The notes below the pieces were generated by a model. It saw only the letters and a list, made by a program, of their open reading frames with translations, was not told the origin of the DNA and made no database searches. Shown piece after piece: positions 43,126 through 52,126 of a DNA stretch of 64,000 bases; the stretch's first letter is position 1; each line of letters opens with the position of its first letter. The position numbers and the translations under genes were made by a program. This DNA is from an uncultured Bacteroidales bacterium (GTDB taxonomy: Bacteria > Bacteroidota > Bacteroidia > Bacteroidales > Bacteroidaceae): NCBI GenBank assembly GCA_902800305.1, contig CADCDP010000001.1:1-64000 (forward strand), read 5' to 3'.

Positions 43126-44262
43126 ATGATGGTAACAATCAAGAAAGTTGAGACAAAAAAAGAACTGAAACAGTTTATCCGTTTTAACTACGAGCTATAT
43201 AAGAATAATCCCTATTCAGTGCCTGACCTCTACGAGGATATGCTCAACACGTTTTCAGACAAGAACCCAGCGATGGACTTCTGTGAAGCTGAGTATTTTC
43301 TGGCTTACAAGGACGGCAAGTTGGTGGGTCGCGTAGCAGGTATCATCAACAAGAAGGCAAATAAAGCGTGGAATTTGAAGAATGTGCGTTTCGGCTGGAT
43401 TGACTTTGTGGATGATGAAGAAGTGAGCCAAGCACTACTCGAAGCGGTAGAGAAGTGGGGTAGGGAGAAAGGTATGACCACAATACAAGGGCCTTTGGGC
43501 TTCACCGACATGGATGCCGAAGGTATGCTCATTGAAGGTTTCGAAGAGCTATCGACGATGGCCACCATCTACAACTACCCTTACTATCAGCGACATATTG
43601 AGCGACTGGGTTTTGAGAAGGATGCCGACTGGATAGAGATGCTGATGACGGTGCCAAAGGAAACAGGACTACCTGAGCGATTGAAGCGTGTGGCAGAGAT
43701 TGTGATGAAGAAGTATGACCTACGCATCAAGAAATACACCTCTGCGAAGAAAATCGCTAAGGAGTATGGGCAGGAAATCTTCCAAGTTATCAACGAAGCT
43801 TTCAAACCGCTCTTCGGATATAGCGAATTGAGCCAAAAGCAGATAGACCATTATGTAAAGATGTATCTGCCTGTGCTCGACTTAAAATTGGTGAGCCTCA
43901 TTACTGAAGCTAACGGACGATTGGTGGCTGTGGGTATCTCGATGCCTTCGATGTCGAAAGCTCTCCAGAAAGCCAAGGGTAAACTCTTTCCGTTGGGTTG
44001 GTGGCATCTGCTGAAGACGCTCAAACTGAAGAAGCCCAAGATACTCGACTTGATGTTAGTGGGTGTATTGCCAGAGTATCAGAGTAAGGGTGTAAATGCC
44101 ATCCTCTTCTACGACTTGCTGCCTATCTACGTATCAGAGGGCTATGACTATGTGGAAACCAATCCCGAACTGGAGGAGAACTCGAAGGTGCAGCAGCAGT
44201 GGATATACTTTGAGCGGAGACAACACAAGCGGAGAAGATGCTACAAGAAAGAAATTAAATGA
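43126..44262 (+). CDS. GNAT-like N-acetyltransferase
   Basis: A 378-residue protein with a GNAT-like fold: [16 protein letters not shown] at the N-terminus, [20 protein letters not shown], and later [20 protein letters not shown], the acetyl-CoA binding region. The family is common in Bacteroidota but has no assigned substrate. The first two ATGs are adjacent; the second (43129) may be used. It overlaps parE by ATGA at 44259-44262, so the two are translationally coupled. Confidence 0.75.
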   Translation: MMVTIKKVETKKELKQFIRFNYELYKNNPYSVPDLYEDMLNTFSDKNPAMDFCEAEYFLAYKDGKLVGRVAGIINKKANKAWNLKNVRFGWIDFVDDEEVSQALLEAVEKWGREKGMTTIQGPLGFTDMDAEGMLIEGFEELSTMATIYNYPYYQRHIERLGFEKDADWIEMLMTVPKETGLPERLKRVAEIVMKKYDLRIKKYTSAKKIAKEYGQEIFQVINEAFKPLFGYSELSQKQIDHYVKMYLPVLDLKLVSLITEANGRLVAVGISMPSMSKALQKAKGKLFPLGWWHLLKTLKLKKPKILDLMLVGVLPEYQSKGVNAILFYDLLPIYVSEGYDYVETNPELEENSKVQQQWIYFERRQHKRRRCYKKEIK

Positions 44263-46259
44263 TGGAAGAACAAAACCTAAACAATACCCCTGAAATAGAC
44301 TATAGCGATGCCAATATCATCACGCTGACGGGTGTGGAGCATATCCGTTTGCGTCCAGGTATGTATATCGGTCGTCTGGGTGATGGAAGCCATGCTGAGG
44401 ATGGTATTTATGTGTTGCTGAAAGAGATTGTCGATAACAGTATCGACGAGTTCAAGATGCAGGCAGGTAAACGCATTGAGGTGGAGGTGATAGACCATCA
44501 TGCCATCACGGTACGTGATTATGGTCGTGGCATCCCTCAAGGCAAGATGATTGAAGCTGTGAGCATTTTGAATACAGGTGGTAAATACGACTCAAAGGCT
44601 TTCCAGAAGTCTATCGGTCTGAACGGTGTAGGTACGAAGGCTGTAAATGCGCTGTCCAATCGTTTTGAAGTGAGAAGCTATCGCGATGGGGTAGTACGTT
44701 CGGCTGTGTTTGAGAAAGGTAAGTTGGTGGATGATAAGACCGAAGACACTACTGAGGAGAATGGCACTTACATCTATTTTCAGCCTGACGATACGCTCTT
44801 TCTCAACTACCAGTTCCAAGATGAGTTTGTCAGCAATATGCTGCGCAACTACACCTACCTGAACACTGGACTTGAGATTTACTACAACGGCAGCCGCATC
44901 GTGAGCCGTAACGGATTGAAAGACCTCCTGAAGGACACGATGGATGCGAAGCCACTCTACGACATCATCCATCTGAAAGGTGACGACATCGAGATAGCGT
45001 TCACACACACCAATCAGCAATATGGCGAGGAGTATCATTCGTTTGTGAATGGTCAGCACACCATCCAAGGAGGTACTCACCAAAGTGCCTTTAAGGAGCA
45101 CATTGCCCGTACCATCAAGGAGTTCTTTGGTAAGAACTACGAGTACAGCGATATCCGTTCGGGCATCATTGCTGCCATAGCCATCAATGTGCAGGAACCG
45201 CAATTTGAGTCACAGACAAAGATTAAGTTGGGTTCGCTTACGATGGAACCTAATGGTGGCATCAGCGTGAACAAGTTTGTGGGCGACTTCATCAAGACCG
45301 AGGTCGATAACTACCTACACAAGAACCTCGATGTAGCTGAGATTATTGAGGAGAAAATCAAGGATAACGAAAGAGACAGAAAGGCGATTGCAGGTGTAAC
45401 AAAGCTGGCTCGTGAACGTGCCAAGAAAGCCAATCTGCACAACCGTAAATTGCGTGACTGCAAGATACATCTCAACGACCCAAAAGGTGAACTAAAAGAG
45501 GAAAGTTCCATCTTCATCACTGAGGGCGATTCAGCCAGTGGAAGCATCACCAAGAGTCGTGACGTGATGACCCAAGCTGTTTTCTCTTTACGAGGTAAAC
45601 CGCTCAATTCTTACGGCTTGACCAAGAAGGTGGTATATGAGAATGAGGAGTTCAATCTGCTGCAAGCTGCCCTTAATATAGAGGATGGTATCGACGGATT
45701 GCGCTACAACAAAGTGATTGTGGCTACCGATGCTGATGTTGATGGTATGCACATTCGTCTGCTGATGATAACCTTCTTCCTCCAGTTCTTCCCAGAGCTG
45801 GTCAGGACAGGTCACGTCTATATCCTACAGACACCACTCTTCCGTGTGCGCAACCGAAAGAAACGCATCAAGAAGGCAGCTCTCGATAAGTATATGGCAG
45901 AGCATCCTAACAACAAAAGCGACTTCATCACGATGTACTGCTATAGCGAAGAGGAACGTCAGAAAGCCATCGAAATGTTGAGTCCAGAACCCGAAATCAC
46001 CCGTTTCAAAGGTTTGGGTGAGATTTCTCCCGACGAGTTTAAGAACTTCATCGGTGAAGATATGCGACTGGAGTCTGTCACCCTGCGTAAGCATGACCAA
46101 GTGAAGGAATTGCTGGAGTATTACATGGGCAAAAACACCATGCAGCGACAGAACTTTATCATCAACAATCTGGTTATCGAGGAGGATAAGCCAGAAGAAG
46201 AACAGACCCCCTCCTCACTCCCCCTGGAGGGGGAGAGTAGTATCTCTGCTAATGAATAA
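44259..46259 (+). CDS. parE: DNA topoisomerase IV subunit B (gyrase B-type)
   Basis: A 666-residue type II topoisomerase B subunit. It has the GHKL ATPase motifs ([29 protein letters not shown]), the transducer domain, and the TOPRIM metal site EGDSASGS with DADVDGMHI. It decatenates and relaxes DNA with ParC, whose gene is not next door. The last ~20 residues ([17 protein letters not shown]) come from a palindromic repeat element at 46203-46240, an added tail not part of the ancestral protein. Confidence 0.93.
   Translation: MMEEQNLNNTPEIDYSDANIITLTGVEHIRLRPGMYIGRLGDGSHAEDGIYVLLKEIVDNSIDEFKMQAGKRIEVEVIDHHAITVRDYGRGIPQGKMIEAVSILNTGGKYDSKAFQKSIGLNGVGTKAVNALSNRFEVRSYRDGVVRSAVFEKGKLVDDKTEDTTEENGTYIYFQPDDTLFLNYQFQDEFVSNMLRNYTYLNTGLEIYYNGSRIVSRNGLKDLLKDTMDAKPLYDIIHLKGDDIEIAFTHTNQQYGEEYHSFVNGQHTIQGGTHQSAFKEHIARTIKEFFGKNYEYSDIRSGIIAAIAINVQEPQFESQTKIKLGSLTMEPNGGISVNKFVGDFIKTEVDNYLHKNLDVAEIIEEKIKDNERDRKAIAGVTKLARERAKKANLHNRKLRDCKIHLNDPKGELKEESSIFITEGDSASGSITKSRDVMTQAVFSLRGKPLNSYGLTKKVVYENEEFNLLQAALNIEDGIDGLRYNKVIVATDADVDGMHIRLLMITFFLQFFPELVRTGHVYILQTPLFRVRNRKKRIKKAALDKYMAEHPNNKSDFITMYCYSEEERQKAIEMLSPEPEITRFKGLGEISPDEFKNFIGEDMRLESVTLRKHDQVKELLEYYMGKNTMQRQNFIINNLVIEEDKPEEEQTPSSLPLEGESSISANE
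46203..46240. repeat. Palindromic repeat at the 3' end of parE
   Basis: Contains CTCCCCC-TGGA-GGGGGAG (7-bp stem). An inverted relative sits 68 bp further on in coaD (46308-46345), and a third in the endonuclease gene (52963-52997). Confidence 0.85.
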
Positions 46260-46276
46260 ACGACAAAAGAAGAGAT

Positions 46277-46777
46277 ATGAAGAATGACGAACTAATGAAC
46301 AAACATTCTACTCCTCCCATTCAGGGGAGGCGGGGGAGGGGTCTGGCTCTATTTGCAGGCAGTTTTGACCCTTTCACCAAAGGACACCAAAACATCGTGA
46401 ATCGCGCTTTGGCAAGTGTGGCAGATGAAGTTATCATCGCTATTGGTGTGAACGAACAAAAGAAATATATGTTTTCCTTGGAGGAAAGGTTGGAAGCCAT
46501 ACGTTCCCTCTATCAAGATGAACAACGAGTGCGTGTGGAGGCTTACAAAGGTCTCACCACCGATTATGCCAAGAGGGTAGGGGCAAGCTTCCTGCTACGA
46601 GGTGTGAGAAGTGTGAAAGACTTCGAGTTTGAACGTGATATAGCAGAAATGAACCGTCACCTGACTGGCATTGAGACGGTGTTGCTGTTCACCGACCCAG
46701 CATTGGCATACGTTAGTTCCAGCGTAGTGCGCGAACTGCTTTCCTACCATCAAGACGTAACAGAATTTTTACCATAA
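46277..46777 (+). CDS. coaD: Phosphopantetheine adenylyltransferase
   Basis: A 166-residue nucleotidyltransferase catalysing the fourth step of coenzyme A synthesis. The ALFAGSFDPFTKGHQNIV segment is the HxGH-type active site and YVSSSVVRELL the ISSSxVR-type motif. The core begins at about residue 22; the first 22 residues (MKNDELMNKHSTPPIQGRRG) are an extension encoded by a repeat element. The ancestral start may have been replaced by insertion of this element. It is 17 bp downstream of parE. Confidence 0.93.
   Translation: MKNDELMNKHSTPPIQGRRGRGLALFAGSFDPFTKGHQNIVNRALASVADEVIIAIGVNEQKKYMFSLEERLEAIRSLYQDEQRVRVEAYKGLTTDYAKRVGASFLLRGVRSVKDFEFERDIAEMNRHLTGIETVLLFTDPALAYVSSSVVRELLSYHQDVTEFLP
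46308..46345. repeat. Palindromic repeat at the 5' end of coaD
   Basis: Reverse-complement relative of the parE-tail element: CTCCCCC/GGGGGAG is replaced by CTCCTCCC-attca-GGGGAGG. The two elements face each other and could form a larger stem across the gene junction. Confidence 0.8.
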
Positions 46778-46790
46778 TGCGCTTCGCTAA

Positions 46791-46811
46791 ATGATAAATG
46801 ATAAATGATAA
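46791..46811. repeat. (ATGATAA)3 before the S41 protease gene
   Basis: Three ATGATAA units, preceded by GCGCTTCGCTAA, ending 14 bp before the start codon. The same composite, GCGCTACGCTAA plus units, is at 6650-6701. Confidence 0.9.
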
Positions 46812-46825
46812 AGTAAAATTGAAAA

Positions 46826-48496
46826 ATGAAAATAAAATCCATTATCACATTGATGTTGCTCGCCATGAGCATACCACTGATGGCGCAACGTAAAGATAAT
46901 TCGACACTGGATATGCAGATACGTAAACTTATCTTTGCACACAGTGCCATCTATCAACTTTATGTAGATACCGTCGATTTGAACAAAACAACGGAGGATG
47001 CCATTCGTGGTGTCTTGAAAGAGCTTGACCCACATTCCACCTACACGTCAGCTAAAGATGTGGAGACACAGAACGAGTCACTCAATGGTTCCTTCGAGGG
47101 TATCGGTGTGCAGTTCAACATGAATGAAGACACGTTGGTAGTTATCCAACCCGTCAGTGGAGGTCCTTCTGAGAAAGTAGGCATCATGGCTGGCGATAAG
47201 ATTGTCACTGTAAACGATACAGCCATCGCTGGTGTGAAGATGAGTCGTGAAAACATTATGAAGCGTCTGCGTGGCCCCAAAAACACCAAGGTGAAGTTAG
47301 GTATCATCCGTCAGGGTGTGAAGGGCATACAAACCTTCACTGTTACCCGCGACAAGATTCCTGTCTATACCATCGATGCTTACTACATGATAGATGCCAC
47401 CACAGGTTACATTCACATCAGCAGTTTCGGCTCCACCACCAACGAGGAGTTCACCAAAGCAGCTACGTTCCTGTTGGCTTCGGGTATGAAAGACATCGTT
47501 ATCGACTTGCAAGGCAATGGTGGTGGTTATCTGCAAGCTGCCGTTGACCTCGCTAACCAATTCCTTGACAACGGAGAAATGATTGTCTATACCGAAGGAC
47601 GTTCTACAGGTCGCCATGAGTATCATGCAGAACCAGGCAAGATGCACATCGGCAAGATTGTCATTTTGGTGGATGGCTATACTGCCTCAGCTTCCGAAAT
47701 CGTCTCAGGAGCTATCCAAGACAACGACCGTGGCATCATTGTAGGTCGTCGTACCTTTGGTAAAGGACTGGTGCAACGTCCCATCGATTTGCCTGATGGT
47801 TCTCAGATTCGTCTGACCATTGCTCACTACTACAGTCCTGTAGGTCGCTGTGTGCAGAAACCCTACGTGAAGGGTGATAAGAAGAAATACGACATGGATA
47901 TGCTCGACCGTCTCAACAGTGGAGAACTGATGAGTGCCGACAGCATCCACTTCCCAGATTCTCTCAAATATACCACTCGTGGAGGACGTATCGTCTATGG
48001 AGGTGGAGGTATCATGCCTGATGTTTATGTGCCTATCGATACTACCTATTACACCCGTCTGCACCGCGAACTGAATGCCAAGAGCTGTGTCAACTCTACC
48101 ACCTTAAAATGGCTTAATCTCAACAGAAAGAGCCTTGTCAAAGAGTATGCCATCGATAACTACAGAAAGGCAAATGCACGGCGACTCGACAACAAATCGT
48201 TTGAGATGGAAGACCTACGTGCAGGATACAACCGTTTCAAGCAGGAGTTCACCGTTCCACAAGACATGATGGATATGCTCATTGCCAAAGCCAAGGAGGA
48301 GAAAATCGAATATACCGACTCCGCTTTCCAAGCCACATTGCCATTGCTCCGTTTACAGATGAAGGCACTTGTGGCACGTGACCTTTGGGATATGTCAGAA
48401 TACTACGAACTGATGAACCCCACCAACGAGATTTACAAGAAAGGTCTCGAAGCCCTGAAGGACGACGACCTCTTCAAAGACATCCAAAACAAATAA
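46826..48496 (+). CDS. S41 family carboxy-terminal processing protease
   Basis: A 556-residue exported protease with signal peptide (MKIKSIITLMLLAMSIPLMAQ), an N-terminal helical domain (about 30-85), a PDZ domain (about 88-175, GGPSEKVGIMAGDKIVTVND) and the S41 core with catalytic Ser in DGYTASASEIVSGA and Lys in RRTFGKGLVQ. It trims C-termini of periplasmic proteins. The coaD-protease-ybeY order matches other Bacteroidota. An extended C-terminal helical domain is normal in this group. Confidence 0.92.
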   Translation: MKIKSIITLMLLAMSIPLMAQRKDNSTLDMQIRKLIFAHSAIYQLYVDTVDLNKTTEDAIRGVLKELDPHSTYTSAKDVETQNESLNGSFEGIGVQFNMNEDTLVVIQPVSGGPSEKVGIMAGDKIVTVNDTAIAGVKMSRENIMKRLRGPKNTKVKLGIIRQGVKGIQTFTVTRDKIPVYTIDAYYMIDATTGYIHISSFGSTTNEEFTKAATFLLASGMKDIVIDLQGNGGGYLQAAVDLANQFLDNGEMIVYTEGRSTGRHEYHAEPGKMHIGKIVILVDGYTASASEIVSGAIQDNDRGIIVGRRTFGKGLVQRPIDLPDGSQIRLTIAHYYSPVGRCVQKPYVKGDKKKYDMDMLDRLNSGELMSADSIHFPDSLKYTTRGGRIVYGGGGIMPDVYVPIDTTYYTRLHRELNAKSCVNSTTLKWLNLNRKSLVKEYAIDNYRKANARRLDNKSFEMEDLRAGYNRFKQEFTVPQDMMDMLIAKAKEEKIEYTDSAFQATLPLLRLQMKALVARDLWDMSEYYELMNPTNEIYKKGLEALKDDDLFKDIQNK

Positions 48497-48500
48497 AAAT

Positions 48501-48596
48501 ATGAACGATGATTGATGAACGATGTACGATGTTGGCTAACGCGATACAAGCAAGCCGCATGGTTCATCGTACATCGTACATCGTAAATTGTAAATA
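48501..48596. repeat. Paired heptamer tracts upstream of ybeY
   Basis: ATGAACG, ATGATTG, ATGAACG, ATGTACG, ATGTTGG (48501-48535), then after 26 bp GTTCATC, GTACATC, GTACATC, GTAAATT, GTAAATA (48562-48596). Strict 7-bp period in both; the two halves are inverted (CGATGTACGATG with CATCGTACATCG) and can fold into a long stem. Confidence 0.85.
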
Positions 48597-49027
48597 TGAT
48601 TACTTACCAAGTAGATGGGGTAAAGATGCCCGACATACGTCGTCGAGACATCACCACATGGATTAAGGCAGTAGCTGCCACATACGGAAAGAGGGTAGGG
48701 GAGATAGCCTACATCTTCTGCGACGACGTAAAGATACTGGAAGTGAATCAGCAGTATCTGCAGCACGACTACTACACCGACATCATCACCTTCGATTATT
48801 GTGAAGATGAAGCCTTGAGAGGACGGAGAGATACCATCTCAGGCGACATCTTCATCAGCCTTGACACCGTTCGTTCCAATGCTGAGCAACAAGGCACCAC
48901 CTACGATGAAGAGCTGCACCGTGTCATCATCCACGGCATCCTACACCTCTGTGGCATCAACGACAAAGGTCCTGGAGAAAGAGAAATCATGGAAGCTGCC
49001 GAAAACAAAGCACTCGCCATGCGATAA
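48596..49027 (+). CDS. ybeY: Endoribonuclease YbeY
   Basis: A 143-residue metal-dependent RNase for 16S rRNA 3' maturation and ribosome quality control. The zinc-binding motif is HGILHLCGIND (HGxLHLxGxDH-type; the third ligand, normally His, is uncertain here). YYTDIITFDY is the usual first strand pair. The start codon directly abuts the heptamer tract, leaving no ordinary ribosome-binding site. Confidence 0.9.
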   Translation: MITYQVDGVKMPDIRRRDITTWIKAVAATYGKRVGEIAYIFCDDVKILEVNQQYLQHDYYTDIITFDYCEDEALRGRRDTISGDIFISLDTVRSNAEQQGTTYDEELHRVIIHGILHLCGINDKGPGEREIMEAAENKALAMR

Positions 49028-49048
49028 TAACCCAAAATACAACTCACA

Positions 49049-50077
49049 ATGAAAATCTTTCAACACGTATCTGACCTTGGTGACCTTCGCCAAGCACTCA
49101 ACGAAGCCTTCGACATCAAGGCCAACCGCTATAAATACCAGGAGTTAGGCAAGAACAAGACTGCCATGCTCATCTTCTTCAACAACTCCCTACGTACCCG
49201 TCTTTCCACCCAAAAAGCTGCTCTCAACCTCGGTATGAACGTCATTGTGCTCGATGTCAACCAAGGAGCATGGAAACTGGAGACAGAACGGGGTGTTATC
49301 ATGGAAGGAGATAAGAGTGAACACCTGCTCGAAGCCATTCCTGTGATGGGTTGCTATTGCGACATCATCGGAGTGCGTTCCTTTGCCCGATTTGAGTCAC
49401 GCAAGGATGATTACGAAGAGAAAATCCTCCAGCAGTTCATCCAATACAGCGGTCGTCCTGTCTTCTTCATGGAGAGTGCTACGGTACACCCATTGCAGGC
49501 TTTTGCCGACCTCATCACCATCGAGGAATACAAAGATAAGACCCTCATCGAGCCTAATCCTCTCTTCGGAGGTAATGCCATCCAACGTACTCCCAACAAA
49601 CGTCCCAAGGTGGTGCTTTCGTGGGCACCTCATCCCAGAGCACTTCCACAAGCTGTTCCCAACTCCTTTGCTGAGTGGATGAACGCTGCCGATGTAGATT
49701 TTGTGGTGACTCATCCAGAAGGTTACGAACTCGACCCCCAGTTTGTCGGTAATGCCCCTATAGAGTACGACCAAATGAAAGCTTTTGAGGGAGCTGATTT
49801 CATCTATGCTAAAAACTGGAGCTGTCCTGGTGTAACACGTCCCAACGACTACGGTAAAGTGTTAGGTGATTACCACGACTATGCTGATTGGACGGTTTCC
49901 GACCGTCAGATGGCCATCACCAACCATGCTTTCTTCATGCACTGCCTTCCTGTGCGTCGCAACATGATTGTCACTGATGATGTCATCGAGGCTCCCACTT
50001 CCATTGTTATTCCCGAAGCTGCCAACCGCGAAATTTCTGCTACGGTAGTGCTCAAAAGGATGCTGGAGGCGTTGTAA
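49049..50077 (+). CDS. argF': N-succinylornithine carbamoyltransferase
   Basis: A 342-residue transcarbamylase of the acetylated/succinylated arginine pathway. The carbamoyl-phosphate loop is SLRTRLSTQKAA, and HCLPVRRNMIVTDDV and the proline-rich EPNPLFGG region are present. The sequence is very close in pattern to the Bacteroides enzyme (LDVNQGAWKLETERGVIM). Position 90 (MEGDKSEH) is Ser. As I recall, small residues at this site (Pro in B. fragilis; Ser engineered into the Xanthomonas enzyme) give succinyl preference, whereas Glu gives acetyl preference. A ~17-residue insertion (DKTLIEPNPLFGGNA) is present. Confidence 0.9.
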   Translation: MKIFQHVSDLGDLRQALNEAFDIKANRYKYQELGKNKTAMLIFFNNSLRTRLSTQKAALNLGMNVIVLDVNQGAWKLETERGVIMEGDKSEHLLEAIPVMGCYCDIIGVRSFARFESRKDDYEEKILQQFIQYSGRPVFFMESATVHPLQAFADLITIEEYKDKTLIEPNPLFGGNAIQRTPNKRPKVVLSWAPHPRALPQAVPNSFAEWMNAADVDFVVTHPEGYELDPQFVGNAPIEYDQMKAFEGADFIYAKNWSCPGVTRPNDYGKVLGDYHDYADWTVSDRQMAITNHAFFMHCLPVRRNMIVTDDVIEAPTSIVIPEAANREISATVVLKRMLEAL

Positions 50078-50311
50078 TCAAAAAAAAGGGATGGCTTCAG
50101 TGCCTTCTTCAAATTCTCAGCCGCTTGCGGAATTCTTTTCCCTAGCCGCATGGCCTTCTTCTAATTCTTAAAATTCTCTGACTTAAAAACACTTCAACTA
50201 TTTCATCACCCCAATTACCTCACGCCCTGCAAGCAAATTACGTTGTGCGGCGTGGGGTAAATATGTGGGTGGGGGTGGTCAATTGACCCTTTTCCATGCC
50301 CGAATCGTTAA
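50078..50311. other. Intergenic stretch, no gene seen
   Basis: Holds an imperfect direct repeat (TGCCTTCTTCAAATTCTC and GGCCTTCTTCTAATTC), a short CCGC/GCGG hairpin and otherwise unremarkable AT-rich sequence. Confidence 0.4.
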
Positions 50312-50962
50312 TCAAGTGTGCCATTTAGACACAAATCTCCTTCCTTTTTTCTTGACCATATACATGAAGTCAGGACTATACGAATCGTTGGTTATTGTAG
50401 GAATGGCGATACTCTTATGAGGAATCTTACCAAACACTATGACCTCATCTATATCAGACGTCCTAAGGTTTTTCTGCTCCAAATCGCTATCGTAGGTATA
50501 GGCATCATAAAGATACCTATCAGCTACTCGTGCACTATCCAGATGGTTGCCAATATAACTCTGAACAATATCATCATACAACTTGCCATTCTCGTCAGTC
50601 AGACGGGTACGCTTCACGTCGTAGGCTGTCTGCTTATATTTGAATTGGCTCATCGAGTGCTCTATCTTCCAATTGGTGATGTTATTGATAATACGAGCCA
50701 ACGACTGGTCATTTATCATCTCTTGTTTGAAAGCCGCCTTTGTACCTATTCCTATACACATCGCTTGATGCAGAGTAAGGATGGGCACACTGATAGCCCT
50801 GTTAATACGCTGCAAGAACTCATTGTATGGAATACGGTTCCCACTCGTTTGATACTGAACGCCCGTTTCCTGTACATAGGCCATTCTTCCTGCATCTGTT
50901 TCAACAACCTCCCTTTGGCTTGTGATGACACTGTAGTTAAACACACTTCCACCCCCGACCAC
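50312..50962 (-). CDS. Hypothetical protein, apparently 5'-truncated
   Basis: 216 residues from a GTG that lies inside a strong hairpin, with no signal peptide. The sequence is beta/alpha mixed (HQAMCIGIGTKAAFKQEMIN, DSDLEQKNLRTSDIDEVIVF) and not recognised. The start in a 15-bp stem, and no promoter nearby, suggest that the natural N-terminus has been lost and replaced by the repeat. It could equally be a real gene with a later start. Confidence 0.4.
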   Translation of the reverse strand: MVGGGSVFNYSVITSQREVVETDAGRMAYVQETGVQYQTSGNRIPYNEFLQRINRAISVPILTLHQAMCIGIGTKAAFKQEMINDQSLARIINNITNWKIEHSMSQFKYKQTAYDVKRTRLTDENGKLYDDIVQSYIGNHLDSARVADRYLYDAYTYDSDLEQKNLRTSDIDEVIVFGKIPHKSIAIPTITNDSYSPDFMYMVKKKGRRFVSKWHT

Positions 50963-50985
50963 TCACTTCCGAGTGGTCGGGGGTG
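50950..50985. repeat. Perfect 15-bp inverted repeat
   Basis: CACCCCCGACCACTC (50950-50964), loop ACTTCC, GAGTGGTCGGGGGTG (50971-50985). No T-run follows on either strand, so it is not a standard terminator. Confidence 0.9.
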
Positions 50986-51091
50986 CTGTTAGTAGGTCTT
51001 TCTTCCACTTTTCGTTTATAAAACAGTAAAAATCTGGGAAGAAATAGATGTTTTTTAAGGGGAATAGGGAATGAAATAGAAATATAATGCG

Positions 51092-51099
51092 TATCTTTA
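51092..51099 (+). promoter_or_regulatory. -7-like element of the DUF3089 gene
   Basis: TATCTTTA, 28 bp before the start codon; last base differs from the consensus. Confidence 0.4.
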
Positions 51100-51127
51100 C
51101 ACCCCTAAAGAAGATATTGCAACAACT

Positions 51128-52126
51128 ATGAGAAAGCTATTCCATTGGGTGCTCGCCGCCATCCTCATTTGCGGCGTAATATGGTACGTATTTTGTATGT
51201 CGAATAACGGCAATACCTCGGTTGTTGAGGCCGAGTTTATCCCCAAGGCACCAGACTACGATGACCCAATGATGTGGGTGACGGCTGACGGCGACAGCGA
51301 CAGCACGGGAGCCGACATCTTCTACGTGGTCTCTACATGGGAAGAGGACTGGATGACCGACGATGGCCGCACAAGTCACTATGCTGACGTATGGAATCCC
51401 AAACATCGCAAGCGCATGGGCGACAAGGAAATCAGGAAGGTGGCGGCGTATATGTCGCCCGGCAACCGCTTTTTCGCTCCGTACTACCGTCATACGACCA
51501 TGGAGACGTTCTTGACGCAGAATGCGGATACCATCTATAACCGTACCCGTCTTGCGATGGCTGATGTCTGCACAGCCTTCGACCATTTTCAGGCTCAGCG
51601 CGACACATCACGTCCGCTCATCATCGCAGGCTTCAGCCAGGGTGGTTTGGCCGTCGTGGAACTGCTGAAACATATCGACGACGAGACGTACAAACAGTTG
51701 GCTGCTGCCTACGTGCTGGGCTACAAGGTGACACCGGAGGACACCGTCGTGTGCAAACGTATCAAGGCGGCGCAGGGCGAGTCCGATACGGGTGTCACCA
51801 TCTGCTACAACACGGTGAAGGACGTGAAGTACATCCAGCCCGTTATCGCTGCCACCTGCATGGGCATCAACCCCGTGAACTGGCGTACCGATGCCACACC
51901 TGCCACGCTCCACGACACCATCACCGTCACGCTCTCACCAGAATACCACGTCCTCGTGGTCAGCGGCTACAGTGGTTCGGAATACCCTCCCTACAAGGAC
52001 TTCCTCAACGTTGGCGACATCCACAGCTGCGAGCCTTGGCTTTACAGCGAGTGCCTGGCGAAGAACATTACCGTGCGGGCCAAGAAGTGGCGTGAAACTG
52101 CACCATCACAGGCAGGTGGTCGCTGA
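51128..52126 (+). CDS. DUF3089 alpha/beta-hydrolase
   Basis: A 332-residue protein with an N-terminal hydrophobic anchor (KLFHWVLAAILICGVIWYVF). It contains the nucleophile elbow GFSQGG with a Ser nucleophile, and DIFYVVSTWEEDW, typical of the DUF3089 lipase/esterase-like family. Its G+C content looks clearly higher than that of nearby genes, so it may be a recent arrival. Its 3' end overlaps the converging endonuclease gene by 59 bp. Confidence 0.8.
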   Translation: MRKLFHWVLAAILICGVIWYVFCMSNNGNTSVVEAEFIPKAPDYDDPMMWVTADGDSDSTGADIFYVVSTWEEDWMTDDGRTSHYADVWNPKHRKRMGDKEIRKVAAYMSPGNRFFAPYYRHTTMETFLTQNADTIYNRTRLAMADVCTAFDHFQAQRDTSRPLIIAGFSQGGLAVVELLKHIDDETYKQLAAAYVLGYKVTPEDTVVCKRIKAAQGESDTGVTICYNTVKDVKYIQPVIAATCMGINPVNWRTDATPATLHDTITVTLSPEYHVLVVSGYSGSEYPPYKDFLNVGDIHSCEPWLYSECLAKNITVRAKKWRETAPSQAGGR

